A stretch of DNA of 64,000 nt from Alteribacter lacisalsi (GCF_003226345.1 NZ_PDOF01000002.1:372001-436000), one strand, 5' to 3'; positions 41,008-50,052 are shown, numbered from the stretch's first letter. Made by a program: numbers and translations. The notes: generated by a model from the letters alone, not told the origin.

Positions 41008-41523
41008 TTAAAACGCTGCCTCTCTGCTCGGAATGACCTCGGCAAAGGAACGGAGAACGGTGTTATGATGACCGATAATCTGCTCAGCTGTCAGGTCCCC
41101 GGCATCCACGGTGGTGTGGGTGTCGGAAAACAGCGTGACGCTGTAGCCGTGACTGAAGGCGCTGCGGCACGTGGTGTCCACACAGTAGTCCGTCTGAATG
41201 CCGGCAAGACATACATGCTCGACCCCGAGTTTCTTCAGCTCTTCATCCAATGGAGTCTGATAAAAGGAATCGGGTCTTTTTTTGTGGATTATGAGATCCC
41301 CGTTTTCCGGAGCGATTGCCGGATGGATTTCCCACCACTCGGTTCCGTAGACCAGGCCTTCCGGTTCGTTGTGCTGCACATAAATGACAGGCGTCTGTGA
41401 AGCACGGGCTTTGGCGATCAGCCCGTTCAGGTTCTGCAGCAGCTGCTCTCCATCATAAACGGCATGTCCCTCAAGAAACATCCCGTTTTGTACATCAATG
41501 ATTATGAGTGCTTTTTTCGTCAT
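41008..41523 (-). CDS. Isochorismatase-family cysteine hydrolase
   Basis: 171 aa, ATG with AGGAGAGCG upstream. ALIIIDVQNGMF (catalytic Asp), IIHKKRPDSFYQTPL (Lys) and VCLAGIQTDYCVDTTCRSAF (nucleophilic Cys) are the isochorismatase-like triad. The family hydrolyses nicotinamide, isochorismate, ureido or N-carbamoyl compounds. Because of the nearby carbamoylase genes an amide substrate is plausible, though there is no direct proof. Confidence 0.88.
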   Translation of the reverse strand: MTKKALIIIDVQNGMFLEGHAVYDGEQLLQNLNGLIAKARASQTPVIYVQHNEPEGLVYGTEWWEIHPAIAPENGDLIIHKKRPDSFYQTPLDEELKKLGVEHVCLAGIQTDYCVDTTCRSAFSHGYSVTLFSDTHTTVDAGDLTAEQIIGHHNTVLRSFAEVIPSREAAF

Positions 41524-41597
41524 GCGAATCGCTCTCCTTATGAACTCAGATGCCTATCTATTCGCTGACTTCCTAAGCGAATCCTGCTTTAATAATT

Positions 41598-41653
41598 GGG
41601 GACGGTTCTCATGTGACATTCCCCTTAAAAAATGCAATGCGAGAACCGTCCCC
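41598..41653 (+). repeat. GGGGACGG inverted-repeat element (R21)
   Basis: GGGGACGGTTCTCATGTGAC, loop ATTCCCCTTAAAAAATG, right arm CAATGCGAGAACCGTCCCC. Ten bp from the cupin stop. Confidence 0.93.
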
Positions 41654-41663
41654 AAATTGCGTT

Positions 41664-42293
41664 TTAACGATATGGATAATACGGGGCGTAAGGGGAACGG
41701 TATGGGTACTGCGGATAAGACCGGTAATTATACATCTGCGGCTGGGCTTGCCCCTGGCTCTGGACCGGGGCGCAGCTTGGTCCAATATACGTATTGGGCT
41801 GAACACGGGCAGTCGTTTCAATCCATTTGTTTTCATCCATACAGTAATTGTGAGCCATCACGCTCGATGGTGTTAATTTCAGGATGTTTGATCCAAGGAT
41901 CACCTGGGGCTGCGGTGCATCAAAAATAGCAAGCAGGTGGGTACCGTCTTCCAGGGCCTCTTCATAATGCCACCAGCCCTGAGGCACGTTGGCAACCTGG
42001 CCGGGGGAGATGGGGAAATTAAGAATCTCATTCGTAAATGGATTCAGCATCGACACCGTGACACTCCCGGATATGCAGTAGACAAGCTCCGATGCATTCT
42101 GATGGTAGTGTGGCTCGACAAAATTATTCCGGCTGAGAAAAATGTCCAGAAGGGAGGAGTTTTCAAGCGTATTCAGCTGCTGGACACCTAAAACATTGAT
42201 CAGGTTTTCATTGTCTTTTTTAAACAGAGGACTTTGGTTCATATCAAAGGTAAACTGCGTATCAGGAGACGTATAATCCATATATTTGGTCAT
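41664..42293 (-). CDS. Cupin-domain protein with Tyr/Pro-rich tail
   Basis: 209 aa from ATG 42293 (42281 is an alternative with AAGGA upstream). The cupin core covers residues 30-135, with metal motif 1 FVEPHYHQNASELVYCISG and motif 2 around VPQGWWHYEEALEDGTHLL. The tail (residues 165-209) is rich in Tyr, Pro and Gln (YNYRSYPQYPYRSPYAPYYPYR), the composition of spore-coat or surface-exposed tails. Enzyme activity of oxalate-decarboxylase type is possible. Confidence 0.82.
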   Translation of the reverse strand: MTKYMDYTSPDTQFTFDMNQSPLFKKDNENLINVLGVQQLNTLENSSLLDIFLSRNNFVEPHYHQNASELVYCISGSVTVSMLNPFTNEILNFPISPGQVANVPQGWWHYEEALEDGTHLLAIFDAPQPQVILGSNILKLTPSSVMAHNYCMDENKWIETTARVQPNTYIGPSCAPVQSQGQAQPQMYNYRSYPQYPYRSPYAPYYPYR

Positions 42294-42376
42294 CCTTAGT
42301 CACCACTTTCTTCATATAGCTGTTCCGTGTGCTCTAATCAATGTATGGAAAAAAAACCGCTGGGTGAATGCAAAGC

Positions 42377-42518
42377 GGGGACGGTTCTCACTTTGCATTA
42401 AACTATGAAACACGAGCTGAACAACAGGCTCGTGTTTTTTTGCCGACGCTTTATGTTAAGCGAGAACCGTCCCTAATTAACACTTCATCCGAAAAAATGC
42501 CAAGTGAGAACCGTCCCC
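42377..42518 (+). repeat. Composite GGGGACGG element (R22/R23)
   Basis: R22 (42377-42474) contains a hairpin with T-tail, AACACGAGC...GCTCGTGTTTTTTT at 42408-42440, that looks like a complete rho-independent terminator inserted in the loop. An orphan right arm AAGTGAGAACCGTCCCC at 42502-42518 follows, as if a second copy lost its left half. Confidence 0.85.
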
Positions 42519-42598
42519 ATATGACACCCAAAAGACACCTCCACGCCTCCAAAGACCCCAAAGAACCTCTCGAAAATAACATTACATTTGTAACTACC

Positions 42599-42627
42599 TT
42601 GAATAGGTCCAGGTTTCTTATGATAAT
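42599..42627 (+). promoter_or_regulatory. Promoter of the ABC exporter operon
   Basis: TTGAAT, 17-bp spacer, GATAAT, about 30 bp before the ATPase gene. Confidence 0.55.
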
Positions 42628-42655
42628 AGTATCAACTAAGGCAGGTGGTGCTGTT

Positions 42656-43600
42656 ATGGCAACTGTAGAAATGAAAAATATACTGAAGCGCTATGGAACG
42701 GAGCTGGCGCTTGACTATGTGGACCTGGAAATCGCCGAGGGTGAAATTCTGGGACTGCTCGGACCGAACGGGGCGGGGAAGACGACGCTGATCCACGCTC
42801 TGGCCGGAGTCATCGGTATTGATTCAGGGGAAATCGAGATGTTTGGCAAAGAGCAGCGGAAGCATCTTCTCGAGATCAAGCGCAGAATCGGGCTCGTGAC
42901 ACAGGAGATCACGGTATTTACCGATCTGACTGCAAGAGAAAATCTCGAATTTTTCGGCGGGATCTACGGGCTGAAGGGAAGTGAACTGAAACAGCGGGTC
43001 GATGACACGCTGGCTGTGGTCGGCCTGACAGATCATCAAAAGAAGCTTCCTTCTGCTTATTCAGGAGGGATGCAGCGCCGGCTTAACATTGCCTGCGCCA
43101 TGGTGCACAGACCGAAATTACTCATTTTGGATGAACCGACCGTCGGCATCGACCCTCAGTCCCGGAGTCATATTATTGATACGATCCGGGAGCTGAACCG
43201 TCAGGGGACCACCATTGTTTATACCACCCATTACATGGAGGAAATTCAGGCAATTGCCTCCCGGGTGGTCATCATGGATGAAGGTCACGTCATTGCGGAC
43301 GGCACCGTGGCGGAACTGATTGAACGAATTCAGCATGAAGAAGTGATCCGCCTCGGTGTTTCAGATCCGGGCGAGGAACTGGCGGAGGCCATCCGTAAAA
43401 TCGACAGTGTCAAAAAAGTAACCATTGAAAACAGCACGGTGCATATCATCTCTACTGCAGGATCCGCCACCCTCGACCGTGTGCTGGCTGCAGCCCGTGA
43501 ATTCGGAACGATCCACGCCATTGACACCGAGAAACCGAGCCTGGAAGACGTTTTTCTGACGCTCACAGGAAAACGGCTCAGAGACAAGGGGGAGGAGTAG
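42656..43600 (+). CDS. ABC transporter ATP-binding protein
   Basis: 314 aa from ATG 42656 behind GCAGGTGGTG. Walker [11 protein letters not shown] (residues 38-47), signature [15 protein letters not shown], Walker [14 protein letters not shown] and the H-loop TTHYMEE are complete. The extra C-terminal domain (from about residue 220) matches DUF4162-type tails of drug/antibiotic export ATPases. It heads a five-gene operon with two permeases and a two-component system, the arrangement of B. subtilis yvfRS-yvfTU. Confidence 0.95.
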   Translation: MATVEMKNILKRYGTELALDYVDLEIAEGEILGLLGPNGAGKTTLIHALAGVIGIDSGEIEMFGKEQRKHLLEIKRRIGLVTQEITVFTDLTARENLEFFGGIYGLKGSELKQRVDDTLAVVGLTDHQKKLPSAYSGGMQRRLNIACAMVHRPKLLILDEPTVGIDPQSRSHIIDTIRELNRQGTTIVYTTHYMEEIQAIASRVVIMDEGHVIADGTVAELIERIQHEEVIRLGVSDPGEELAEAIRKIDSVKKVTIENSTVHIISTAGSATLDRVLAAAREFGTIHAIDTEKPSLEDVFLTLTGKRLRDKGEE

Positions 43601-43602
43601 CC

Positions 43603-44337
43603 ATGGTACTGAGATCCAGCTATTTTATTCTCCGCCGGATGATGAGAGAATACGTTTCCCTCAGCATCCTGCTTCTGACGCCGCTCGCTTTAATTACGGT
43701 GCTAGGTCTGATTGCCGATGATGCGGTCAATGAGGCCACAGGTCTTCTTTATAAAGCCCATGTCTCTGTCACGCTGATCCTTGCTTTTCAGCTTTTTGGA
43801 GGCTTTTACACAATGGAATTCATCCGAAACGATCTGTTTACCGCAAAGCGCTGGCGCATGCATGCCCTTCCTTACCACGTCAGCAGTCACGCATTTTCTA
43901 TCGTCCTCACCAGTACCATATTCAGTATTCTGCAGGGGCTGGTCCTGATGATGTACACCTACTTCGTCTACGGTGTGGACTGGGGAAATCCTTTTTTTGC
44001 CCTTGGTGGACTTGCAGCGGTAGCGGTCTTCTCGCAGCTTGTTTTTCTTAATCTTGTGCTTGGCGTGAAGAACTATAAAACAGCCGAACGGGCCGGAACG
44101 ACATTCGGTTTTCTTTCCATTATTCTTGCCGAAACGTGGTTCTCTCTTCCGGACCAGCGGTTCTTTACATTCCTCTCCACTTACGGCAACCCACTCTCAC
44201 TCGGGGAAACGATCATGCACGCAGGAATGCACGGGGAAAATATCCAGCAGGCCTTCATCAGTCTGGCCATTTTGATTGGAATGGCTGCGATCCTCATTGT
44301 CCTCGCCTGGAATACAGGAAGGAGGAGAATCGGATGA
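43603..44337 (+). CDS. ABC-2-type transporter permease
   Basis: 244 aa, ATG 43603, two bp after the ATPase stop. Six hydrophobic helices, with the ABC-2 features in FQLFGGFYTMEFIRNDLFTAKRWRMHALPY (cytosolic coupling region) and FLNLVLGVKNYKTAER. It forms half of the export channel with the next gene. Confidence 0.9.
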   Translation: MVLRSSYFILRRMMREYVSLSILLLTPLALITVLGLIADDAVNEATGLLYKAHVSVTLILAFQLFGGFYTMEFIRNDLFTAKRWRMHALPYHVSSHAFSIVLTSTIFSILQGLVLMMYTYFVYGVDWGNPFFALGGLAAVAVFSQLVFLNLVLGVKNYKTAERAGTTFGFLSIILAETWFSLPDQRFFTFLSTYGNPLSLGETIMHAGMHGENIQQAFISLAILIGMAAILIVLAWNTGRRRIG

Positions 44338-45020
44338 CAGTATTTTTTTATGCTCTCAAACGGTATTTCAGAAAACCGTCCAACATTGTATTTCTGTTCA
44401 TCCTTCCTGTGGCAGCCGTGTTTCTGCCGGAAGGGGAGTGGCTGCCGATCCCGCTCGGCTATCAGTATTACGGTGTCCTGCTTCTGCTGATTTCAGCGAG
44501 GCTTACGAGTATTCTCCTCGACGACAGAGCCAACCGGATTCACCTCAGGATGGCTGCCGCTCCGGTTACGCATTTTCAGTATCTGTTTCAGAACCTGCTC
44601 GCCTACTCGCTCCTTCTGATCGTTGTAACGGCCGTGTTCGTTGCAGCAGGTGTGCTTTATCATGGAGCAGGACTCCCGGCACCGGGCCTCCTGTTTATCG
44701 TGTATACGCTCTGCAGCATCACTTCGATCGGCTTCTGCCTCGCCTGGTATTCCCTTTTTCAAAACAGGGAGGCAGCGTTTCACATTCTCGGCGGATTGAT
44801 TATCATCATTGCCATGCTTGGCGGAATGATGTGGCCGGTGGAAATCATGCCCGAAATGCTCCAGCGCCTCGTGATGCTTCTTCCCACGTACTGGATGGCA
44901 GAAGGCGTCATCCTGGCCGCACTTGATGCGCCGATCCGTGAGCTCATCCTGCCCCTTGGCATGATGGGACTTTTCAGTACCGCTTTTCTCCTTGTGGGGA
45001 GCCGCAGAAGAATGGCGTGA
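44334..45020 (+). CDS. ABC-2-type transporter permease
   Basis: 228 aa from ATG 44334, overlapping the previous stop (ATGA). Six helices; YLFQNLLAYSLLLIVVTAVFVAAGVL and MLGGMMWPVEIMPEMLQRLVMLLPTYWMAEGVIL are characteristic of the ABC-2 membrane domain. Partner of the preceding permease. Confidence 0.9.
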   Translation: MTVFFYALKRYFRKPSNIVFLFILPVAAVFLPEGEWLPIPLGYQYYGVLLLLISARLTSILLDDRANRIHLRMAAAPVTHFQYLFQNLLAYSLLLIVVTAVFVAAGVLYHGAGLPAPGLLFIVYTLCSITSIGFCLAWYSLFQNREAAFHILGGLIIIIAMLGGMMWPVEIMPEMLQRLVMLLPTYWMAEGVILAALDAPIRELILPLGMMGLFSTAFLLVGSRRRMA

Positions 45021-45112
45021 ACCAACACGAATTTATCCTTGTGCTATAGTAGCGGTAGAATAATCAGGAATACCCGGCCACCATGGGAAAATTGGAGAAG
45101 GACGTGGGCAGA

Positions 45113-46225
45113 ATGAAAGGGAAGCTGAATGCCGAAAAAGCAGCAAATATCTGGCGGATCGCCGGTTTATTTTTCCTCGCGATGCTCTGGATTCAGGACG
45201 GCGGCGGGGAAGCCGGCGTGATCCTGCTTGCGGGCCTTGGGGTCATCACCCTTGCCAGATGGCGCTTCACTCTTCCTTCATGGACCCTTCTTCTCGATCA
45301 GGCGGCCTCCATACTGGCTTTTCTGTACTGGCCGCCTGCCGTTTTTGCCTTGGCAGTGCCTTTGTTTGAGAGCATGTTCAAGGGAAAGTGGATGTTTGCC
45401 TTGCCCGCACTCACGTTTGCCACTTTTTACGGGGAAATCACTCTGCCACTCGCTGTGGTGCTCGTGTATGCCGGTCTTTCCGGGGGGCTGATCCGGGCAT
45501 GGAAGGTGGAGGCTGGGAAAAATCTTGAGGAAGCTGACCGCCAGCGCCATGACCGCTACGAGCTTGAAGAACTGAAAGAGGAGCTCCTGCTGGCAAACAT
45601 CAAAGCTGCTCAAATGGCAGAGATTACCGAACGAAACCGGCTGGCCAGACAGCTCCACGATGATGTTGGCCACGAGCTCACGGCATCTGTCCTTGCCCTT
45701 CAGGCGTTTGAACATCTGTGGAAGGAAAACGACCCTCAGGCAGCGGAGATGTTTACTCAGGCCCGCGAACGTCTCGACAAAGGGGCTCGCTACCTGCGGG
45801 AAACCGTCCATAATATCAAGCCTGTAAAGGAATTGGGAGCGGAGGGACTTCGGGAAATCGCCGGCGGCTTTACGGCATGCCCCGCGCAGTTCCAGGTTTA
45901 CGGAGACACCTCAAGAGTCCCGGTGCACTTGTGGAGCATCCTCTATCCCTGTCTGAAAGAGGCCCTGACAAATGTGGTACGTCACTCAAAAGCCGAGAAG
46001 GTGGAGATCGAACTGGTCGTGAGTCCATATATCGTCAGGCTGTCCGTGTTGAATGACGGGCTGACCGAGCCTGTCCGGGGGCGCTGGGGAATCGGGATCC
46101 GAAATCTTCGGCAGCGTGCGCGGGCAGCAGGCGGGAGTATTTCGTCCACTGCCGAGTCGCGCGGCTTTCAGCTCGTCTGTGTGCTACCGCTGGATAAAGA
46201 AACCCCTGGAGGTGAACCGGTATGA
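45113..46225 (+). CDS. Sensor histidine kinase (HisKA_3, NarL-type)
   Basis: 370 aa from ATG 45113 with GAGAAGGACG upstream; an ATG at 45083 lacks an RBS. N-terminal part has five membrane segments with no large extracellular domain, resembling DesK/LiaS-type intramembrane sensors. A coiled coil leads to the phosphoacceptor ITERNRLARQLHDDVGHELTA (His182) and the ATP-lid (LTNVVRHSKAEKVEIEL, WGIGIRNLRQRARAAGGSI). It probably senses the compound exported by the ABC system. Confidence 0.93.
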   Translation: MKGKLNAEKAANIWRIAGLFFLAMLWIQDGGGEAGVILLAGLGVITLARWRFTLPSWTLLLDQAASILAFLYWPPAVFALAVPLFESMFKGKWMFALPALTFATFYGEITLPLAVVLVYAGLSGGLIRAWKVEAGKNLEEADRQRHDRYELEELKEELLLANIKAAQMAEITERNRLARQLHDDVGHELTASVLALQAFEHLWKENDPQAAEMFTQARERLDKGARYLRETVHNIKPVKELGAEGLREIAGGFTACPAQFQVYGDTSRVPVHLWSILYPCLKEALTNVVRHSKAEKVEIELVVSPYIVRLSVLNDGLTEPVRGRWGIGIRNLRQRARAAGGSISSTAESRGFQLVCVLPLDKETPGGEPV

Positions 46226-46836
46226 AAATTCTGATCGCAGATGATGATCCTTTGGTATGCCGAAGTCTGAGCATGCTTCTTTCACGAGAAGCAGATATGA
46301 CTGTGACCGAAACAGTGTCAAACGGTGCCGAGGCGATGGCGGCCTGTAAAAAGCACCTGCCCGATGTGATCCTGATGGACATTCAGATGCCGGAGATGGA
46401 TGGCATCCAGGCAACAAGGCGAATAAAAGAATCGTGGCCGGAGATACGGATTATGATGCTTACCACATTTAAAGACGAACAGAATATCCGTCTCGCCCTT
46501 GTCGCCGGGGCGGAAGGCTACCTGATTAAATCAACCCAGGTCTCCAGCATGGCCCATCAGATCCGCACTCTGGCCTCCGGCGCGTCGGTACTCGATGCGG
46601 ACGTCCTTAAACAGCTGTCCGGCCGGCCGCAAGGGGCGAAGAAAGAATCGGCAGATCCGCTCACACCACGGGAAAAAGACATCAGTGCCCTCGTCGCCGA
46701 AGGGCTCTCAAACCGTGAAATCGCCGCCCGCCTGTATATCAGCGAAGGAACAGTGAGAAACACCCTGTCCGTCATCCTCGAAAAACTGCAGCTCAGAGAC
46801 CGCACCCAGCTCGCCATCCACCACTGGAAACGCTAA
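46222..46836 (+). CDS. NarL/FixJ-family response regulator
   Basis: 204 aa, ATG overlapping the kinase stop. Receiver domain with acidic IADDDP and phospho-Asp53 in VILMDIQMPEMDG. C-terminal LuxR-type helix-turn-helix DPLTPREKDISALVAEGLSNREIAARLYISEGTVRNTLSVIL. It likely activates the ABC exporter promoter. Confidence 0.95.
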   Translation: MKILIADDDPLVCRSLSMLLSREADMTVTETVSNGAEAMAACKKHLPDVILMDIQMPEMDGIQATRRIKESWPEIRIMMLTTFKDEQNIRLALVAGAEGYLIKSTQVSSMAHQIRTLASGASVLDADVLKQLSGRPQGAKKESADPLTPREKDISALVAEGLSNREIAARLYISEGTVRNTLSVILEKLQLRDRTQLAIHHWKR

Positions 46837-46845
46837 ATGTGAATC

Positions 46846-46975
46846 GGGGACGGTTCTCACTTTGCATTTTCCAGCATGAAAACCAAAGGGGCTCACTAAC
46901 AGTGGGACGTGGACCGGAAGCAGCCCGCGTCCACTCACTACATGTAAGGTAAAATGTCACATGAGAACCGTCCCC
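46846..46975 (+). repeat. Large GGGGACGG inverted-repeat element (R24)
   Basis: GGGGACGGTTCTCACTTTGC and AATGTCACATGAGAACCGTCCCC 130 bp apart; the interior holds about 70 bp of unrelated sequence (GGGGCTCACTAACAGTGGG). Nine bp after the response-regulator stop. Confidence 0.88.
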
Positions 46976-47047
46976 GCTTAACATTCACCTTAATATGTGG
47001 TAAAGGTATAACTAACACTTCTGAAGCCGAACGAAAAAGGAGCGCCT

Positions 47048-48538
47048 ATGACTCACAACCCTAATCAAAACGAGAACACCAACGCCAACAGCCACGCTGA
47101 AACCGGGTGGAACTTCGACAATTCTTACAGCCGCCTGCCTGACGCTTTTTTTGCCCAGGTGGAACCGGTTCCGGTACCCCATCCTGAAACGATCACATTA
47201 AACCGGCAACTCGCCGAACAACTCGGCCTGAACGCCGAGAAACTCGACACGCTTGAAGGCGCCGCTACGTTTGCGGGCAACTACATGCCGCTCGGCGCCG
47301 AGCCGATCGCCCAGGCCTACGCCGGGCATCAGTTTGGCAATTTCACCATGCTCGGAGACGGCCGTGCCGTGCTTCTCGGGGAACAGATCACACCTGATGG
47401 TACACGCGTCGACATCCAGCTGAAAGGGTCCGGCCGCACGCCATTTTCCCGCGGCGGCGACGGCCGTGCCGCGCTCGGTCCGATGCTTAGGGAACACATT
47501 ATCAGCGAGGCGATGCATGCCCTCAACATCCCGACGTCCCGAAGCCTGGCTGTCGTCACAACCGGCGAAGGGGTTCAGCGGGAAATTGAGTTCCCAGGCG
47601 CGATCCTCACCCGCGTGGCCTCCAGCCATCTCCGCTTCGGCACGTTTCAGTACGCAGCCAAGTGGGGCGGCTATGACAACCTGAAGGCCCTCGCCGATTA
47701 CGCCATCGAGCGCCACGATCCGGACATCGCCGGCGACGCCAACACATACCTGTCTCTTCTCAACCGGGTCATCGAGCGCCAGGCCGAAACGATCGCAAAA
47801 TGGCAGCTTACCGGCTTCATCCACGGCGTCATGAACACCGACAACATGACGATCAGCGGCGAGACGATCGACTACGGCCCGTGTGCGTTTATGAACACGT
47901 ATGATCCGGCGACTGTGTTCAGCTCGATTGACGTTCAGGGCCGCTACGCCTACGGCAACCAGCCGTACATCACCGGCTGGAACATCGCCCGCTTCGCCGA
48001 AACGCTCATCCCGCTTATCGATGATGACCAGGAAAAAGCGGTCGAAATGGCACAGGCCGAAATGGCAACTTTCAGTAAACTGTACAAACAGCAATGGCTA
48101 ACCGGCATGCGGGCAAAGCTCGGACTCTTCAACGAAGAAACCGAGGACGAAGCCCTAATAGAAGAACTTCTCACCGCCATGGAAAAACAGCAGGCCGACT
48201 ACACGAACACGTTCCGTGCCCTCACTAAGGGGACCTTCAGGGACATTTGCAGCAAAGCCCTGCACGACTGGCATGAAAAATGGCAGGCCCGTCTCGGCCG
48301 CCAGGATCAGCCGGCAGAAGAGGCTGCGCGTCTGATGCAAAAAGCCAATCCGGCAGTGATTCCCCGGAATCACCAGGTAGAAGAAGCGCTGGAAGCGGCT
48401 GTCAGCAAAGGTGACTTTACTGTCATGGAAAAGCTCCTTGACGCTCTTTCCGACCCGTACGACTACACGAAAGACTACGGCAAATACATCGAGCCGCCTG
48501 AGTCGGAGAAAAACTACCAGACGTACTGCGGGACGTAA
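47048..48538 (+). CDS. selO: SelO-family protein adenylyltransferase (YdiU)
   Basis: 496 aa, ATG 47048 behind AAAAAGGAG. The fold is a pseudokinase that transfers AMP to Ser/Thr/Tyr of targets. Visible landmarks: [20 protein letters not shown] (Gly-rich loop), [53 protein letters not shown] (nucleotide site), and [25 protein letters not shown] (catalytic and metal Asp). The C-terminus is YQTYCGT, with Cys, as in bacterial SelO lacking selenocysteine. Codon use is C-rich at third positions, unlike the AT-rich left half of the window. Confidence 0.95.
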   Translation: MTHNPNQNENTNANSHAETGWNFDNSYSRLPDAFFAQVEPVPVPHPETITLNRQLAEQLGLNAEKLDTLEGAATFAGNYMPLGAEPIAQAYAGHQFGNFTMLGDGRAVLLGEQITPDGTRVDIQLKGSGRTPFSRGGDGRAALGPMLREHIISEAMHALNIPTSRSLAVVTTGEGVQREIEFPGAILTRVASSHLRFGTFQYAAKWGGYDNLKALADYAIERHDPDIAGDANTYLSLLNRVIERQAETIAKWQLTGFIHGVMNTDNMTISGETIDYGPCAFMNTYDPATVFSSIDVQGRYAYGNQPYITGWNIARFAETLIPLIDDDQEKAVEMAQAEMATFSKLYKQQWLTGMRAKLGLFNEETEDEALIEELLTAMEKQQADYTNTFRALTKGTFRDICSKALHDWHEKWQARLGRQDQPAEEAARLMQKANPAVIPRNHQVEEALEAAVSKGDFTVMEKLLDALSDPYDYTKDYGKYIEPPESEKNYQTYCGT

Positions 48539-48551
48539 CCTACCGTTCATT

Positions 48552-48826
48552 AAACGAAAGGCTCTGTTAAAGTCTATTGTTGATTTACGCTTACTGCCCT
48601 CCCTTTCCGCGGGCACCACTGCAGCCAGCAAAGAAGTACCGTGCTTCTTCCTCTGCCGGAATCGCTCCGAAGCGTCTGCGTCGAAGCAGCTCGAAGCGAA
48701 TTCACGAAGTAAACGCTCGTCCCTGCGGGGTCTTCCGTCGGTGCATTTCCCGCAGGAGTGTCGGGCGTTCGCTCCAATCAACTTTCACTAAAAAACAACA
48801 TCAAGCTTTAACAGAGCCAAACGAAA
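48552..48826 (+). mobile_element. MITE-like element with target-site duplication
   Basis: A 259-bp element (48560-48818) with 13-bp perfect terminal inverted repeats GGCTCTGTTAAAG / CTTTAACAGAGCC, flanked on both sides by AAACGAAA, an 8-bp direct repeat. No transposase. The body is GC-rich with TTCCGCGGGC and TCCCGCAGGA segments. The terminal bases and 8-bp duplication are those of ISL3-family elements, so an ISL3-derived miniature element is likely. Confidence 0.85.
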
Positions 48827-48872
48827 AAAAGAAGTGCCCGAGCGGATCGTCTCCAGGCACTTCTTTTCGTTT
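48822..48872 (-). terminator. Terminator of rsgA
   Basis: On the minus strand AAAAGAAGTGCC, loop, GGCACTTCTTTTTTTC; the outer stem also uses the AAACGAAA duplication of the neighbouring MITE. Confidence 0.85.
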
Positions 48873-49938
48873 ATCTTCTGTTTTTTTCTTTTACTTCACT
48901 GAGCTTTTTCTTCATTTCACTTTTACTTCCGAACATCCGCTTGATTTTTTCCTCTTCGCGTTTTCGCGCCCTCATCTCAGCGTACGCAGCTTCTCTTTCC
49001 AGTTTGCGATAGCTGTGCAGGCGTTCGTCCGTAAATTTCCCCTCGGTGATTGCCTCTTTAACAGCACATCCGGGCTCGGATTCGTGCTGACAGTCATTAA
49101 AGCGGCACGCCGTGGAAAGCTCATCGATATCGGAAAATGACCGGGAAAGATCCACTGACTGCACACCGAGCTCGCGCATACCGGGCGTATCAATCAAAAT
49201 ACCGCCATCGGGCATCACAAACAGCTCGCACCTGGTCGTAGTATGCCTTCCTTTATCATCGTTGCGGAGCCCGTTGGTATCCATCAGATCCTCACCAAGC
49301 AGGGCATTGATCAACGTCGATTTCCCGACACCCGATGATCCTATGAATGCGACCGTTTGTTCTTTTGCTATGGATTCTTTAACATTCTGCCATCCATCGT
49401 CACTCATACAGGAGGTCACGAAAATATCGACCCCAAACGCCGTTTCCGATACGGCATCCAGCTTCGATGTTACATCCTCACAGAGATCCGCCTTCGTCAG
49501 AACGACCACAGGTGTCGCCCCGCTGTCCCACGTGATGGTTAAATAACGCTCCAATCGTCGTAAATTGAAGTCGCTGTTTAAGGACATGCAGATAAAAATC
49601 CGGTCAACATTCGCTGCGATGAGCTGATTTTCCTGCGTCATACCAGCTTCTTTCCGGGTAAGCACGCTCTTTCGCGGAAGCACTTGGTGAATAATCGCAC
49701 TCCCTGCTTCCTGTCTGATCATGACAAAGTCGCCCACGGTAGGGTAGTCAAGTGGACCTGCAGCGGTAAAGCGGAATTTCCCGGAAATTTCAGCGTTGAT
49801 GTCACCCTGCGAGGTAATCAGTTTATAGATTCCTTTTGCCAGTGAGGTAACCCTGCCTGTCTGCAGGTCCTCAAACTCGCCGGCTTTTTCAATCCATTCG
49901 TCTGTAAATCCAAATTCTTTCGTTTTGTAATTGTTCAA
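48871..49938 (-). CDS. rsgA: Ribosome small-subunit-dependent GTPase A (YjeQ/EngC type)
   Basis: 355 aa from TTG 49938 behind AGGAGGAAGG. OB-fold (residues 25-95, AKGIYKLITSQGDINAEISG), circularly permuted GTPase with G4 LTKADL before G1 FIGSSGVGKSTLINALLG and G3 DTPGMRE, and the C-terminal zinc finger CRFNDCQHESEPGCAV. It matures the 30S subunit. At 355 aa it is longer than B. subtilis RsgA (YloQ, 298 aa), with a basic C-terminal extension, and probably is a second, accessory RsgA. A short uORF lies 58 bp upstream. Confidence 0.92.
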   Translation of the reverse strand: MNNYKTKEFGFTDEWIEKAGEFEDLQTGRVTSLAKGIYKLITSQGDINAEISGKFRFTAAGPLDYPTVGDFVMIRQEAGSAIIHQVLPRKSVLTRKEAGMTQENQLIAANVDRIFICMSLNSDFNLRRLERYLTITWDSGATPVVVLTKADLCEDVTSKLDAVSETAFGVDIFVTSCMSDDGWQNVKESIAKEQTVAFIGSSGVGKSTLINALLGEDLMDTNGLRNDDKGRHTTTRCELFVMPDGGILIDTPGMRELGVQSVDLSRSFSDIDELSTACRFNDCQHESEPGCAVKEAITEGKFTDERLHSYRKLEREAAYAEMRARKREEEKIKRMFGSKSEMKKKLSEVKEKNRR

Positions 49939-49995
49939 AAACCTTCCTCCTAAAGTGTAGTAAGAATACAGCTTTTGGGAGGTCATATGCATGAA

Positions 49996-50052
49996 CTATT
50001 CAGCAAGTACCTCCCTGTTGAACACAATCTCCGTCTTGTACTTGTAAGCCAT
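49996..50052 (-). CDS. Putative leader peptide upstream of rsgA
   Basis: ATG at 50052 with a strong GAAAGGAGATGG site encodes MAYKYKTEIVFNREVLAE and stops at 49996, 58 bp before the rsgA start. The clean RBS and its position before an rRNA-linked GTPase gene suggest a translated leader, but no regulatory mechanism can be read. Confidence 0.4.
   Translation of the reverse strand: MAYKYKTEIVFNREVLAE

Noticed and set aside
42368-42655. N-terminal extension of the ABC ATPase through repeat R22/R23
   Set aside because: Translates repeat arms, while ATG 42656 has an RBS and starts the normal ATPase fold.
47198-48094. 298-codon minus-strand frame opposite selO
   Set aside because: Caused by the C-rich third codon positions of selO; no recognisable domain.
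48540-48820. Possible small genes inside the MITE (frames of 60-130 codons on both strands)
   Set aside because: They lie within the non-coding element, lack RBS and do not resemble proteins.
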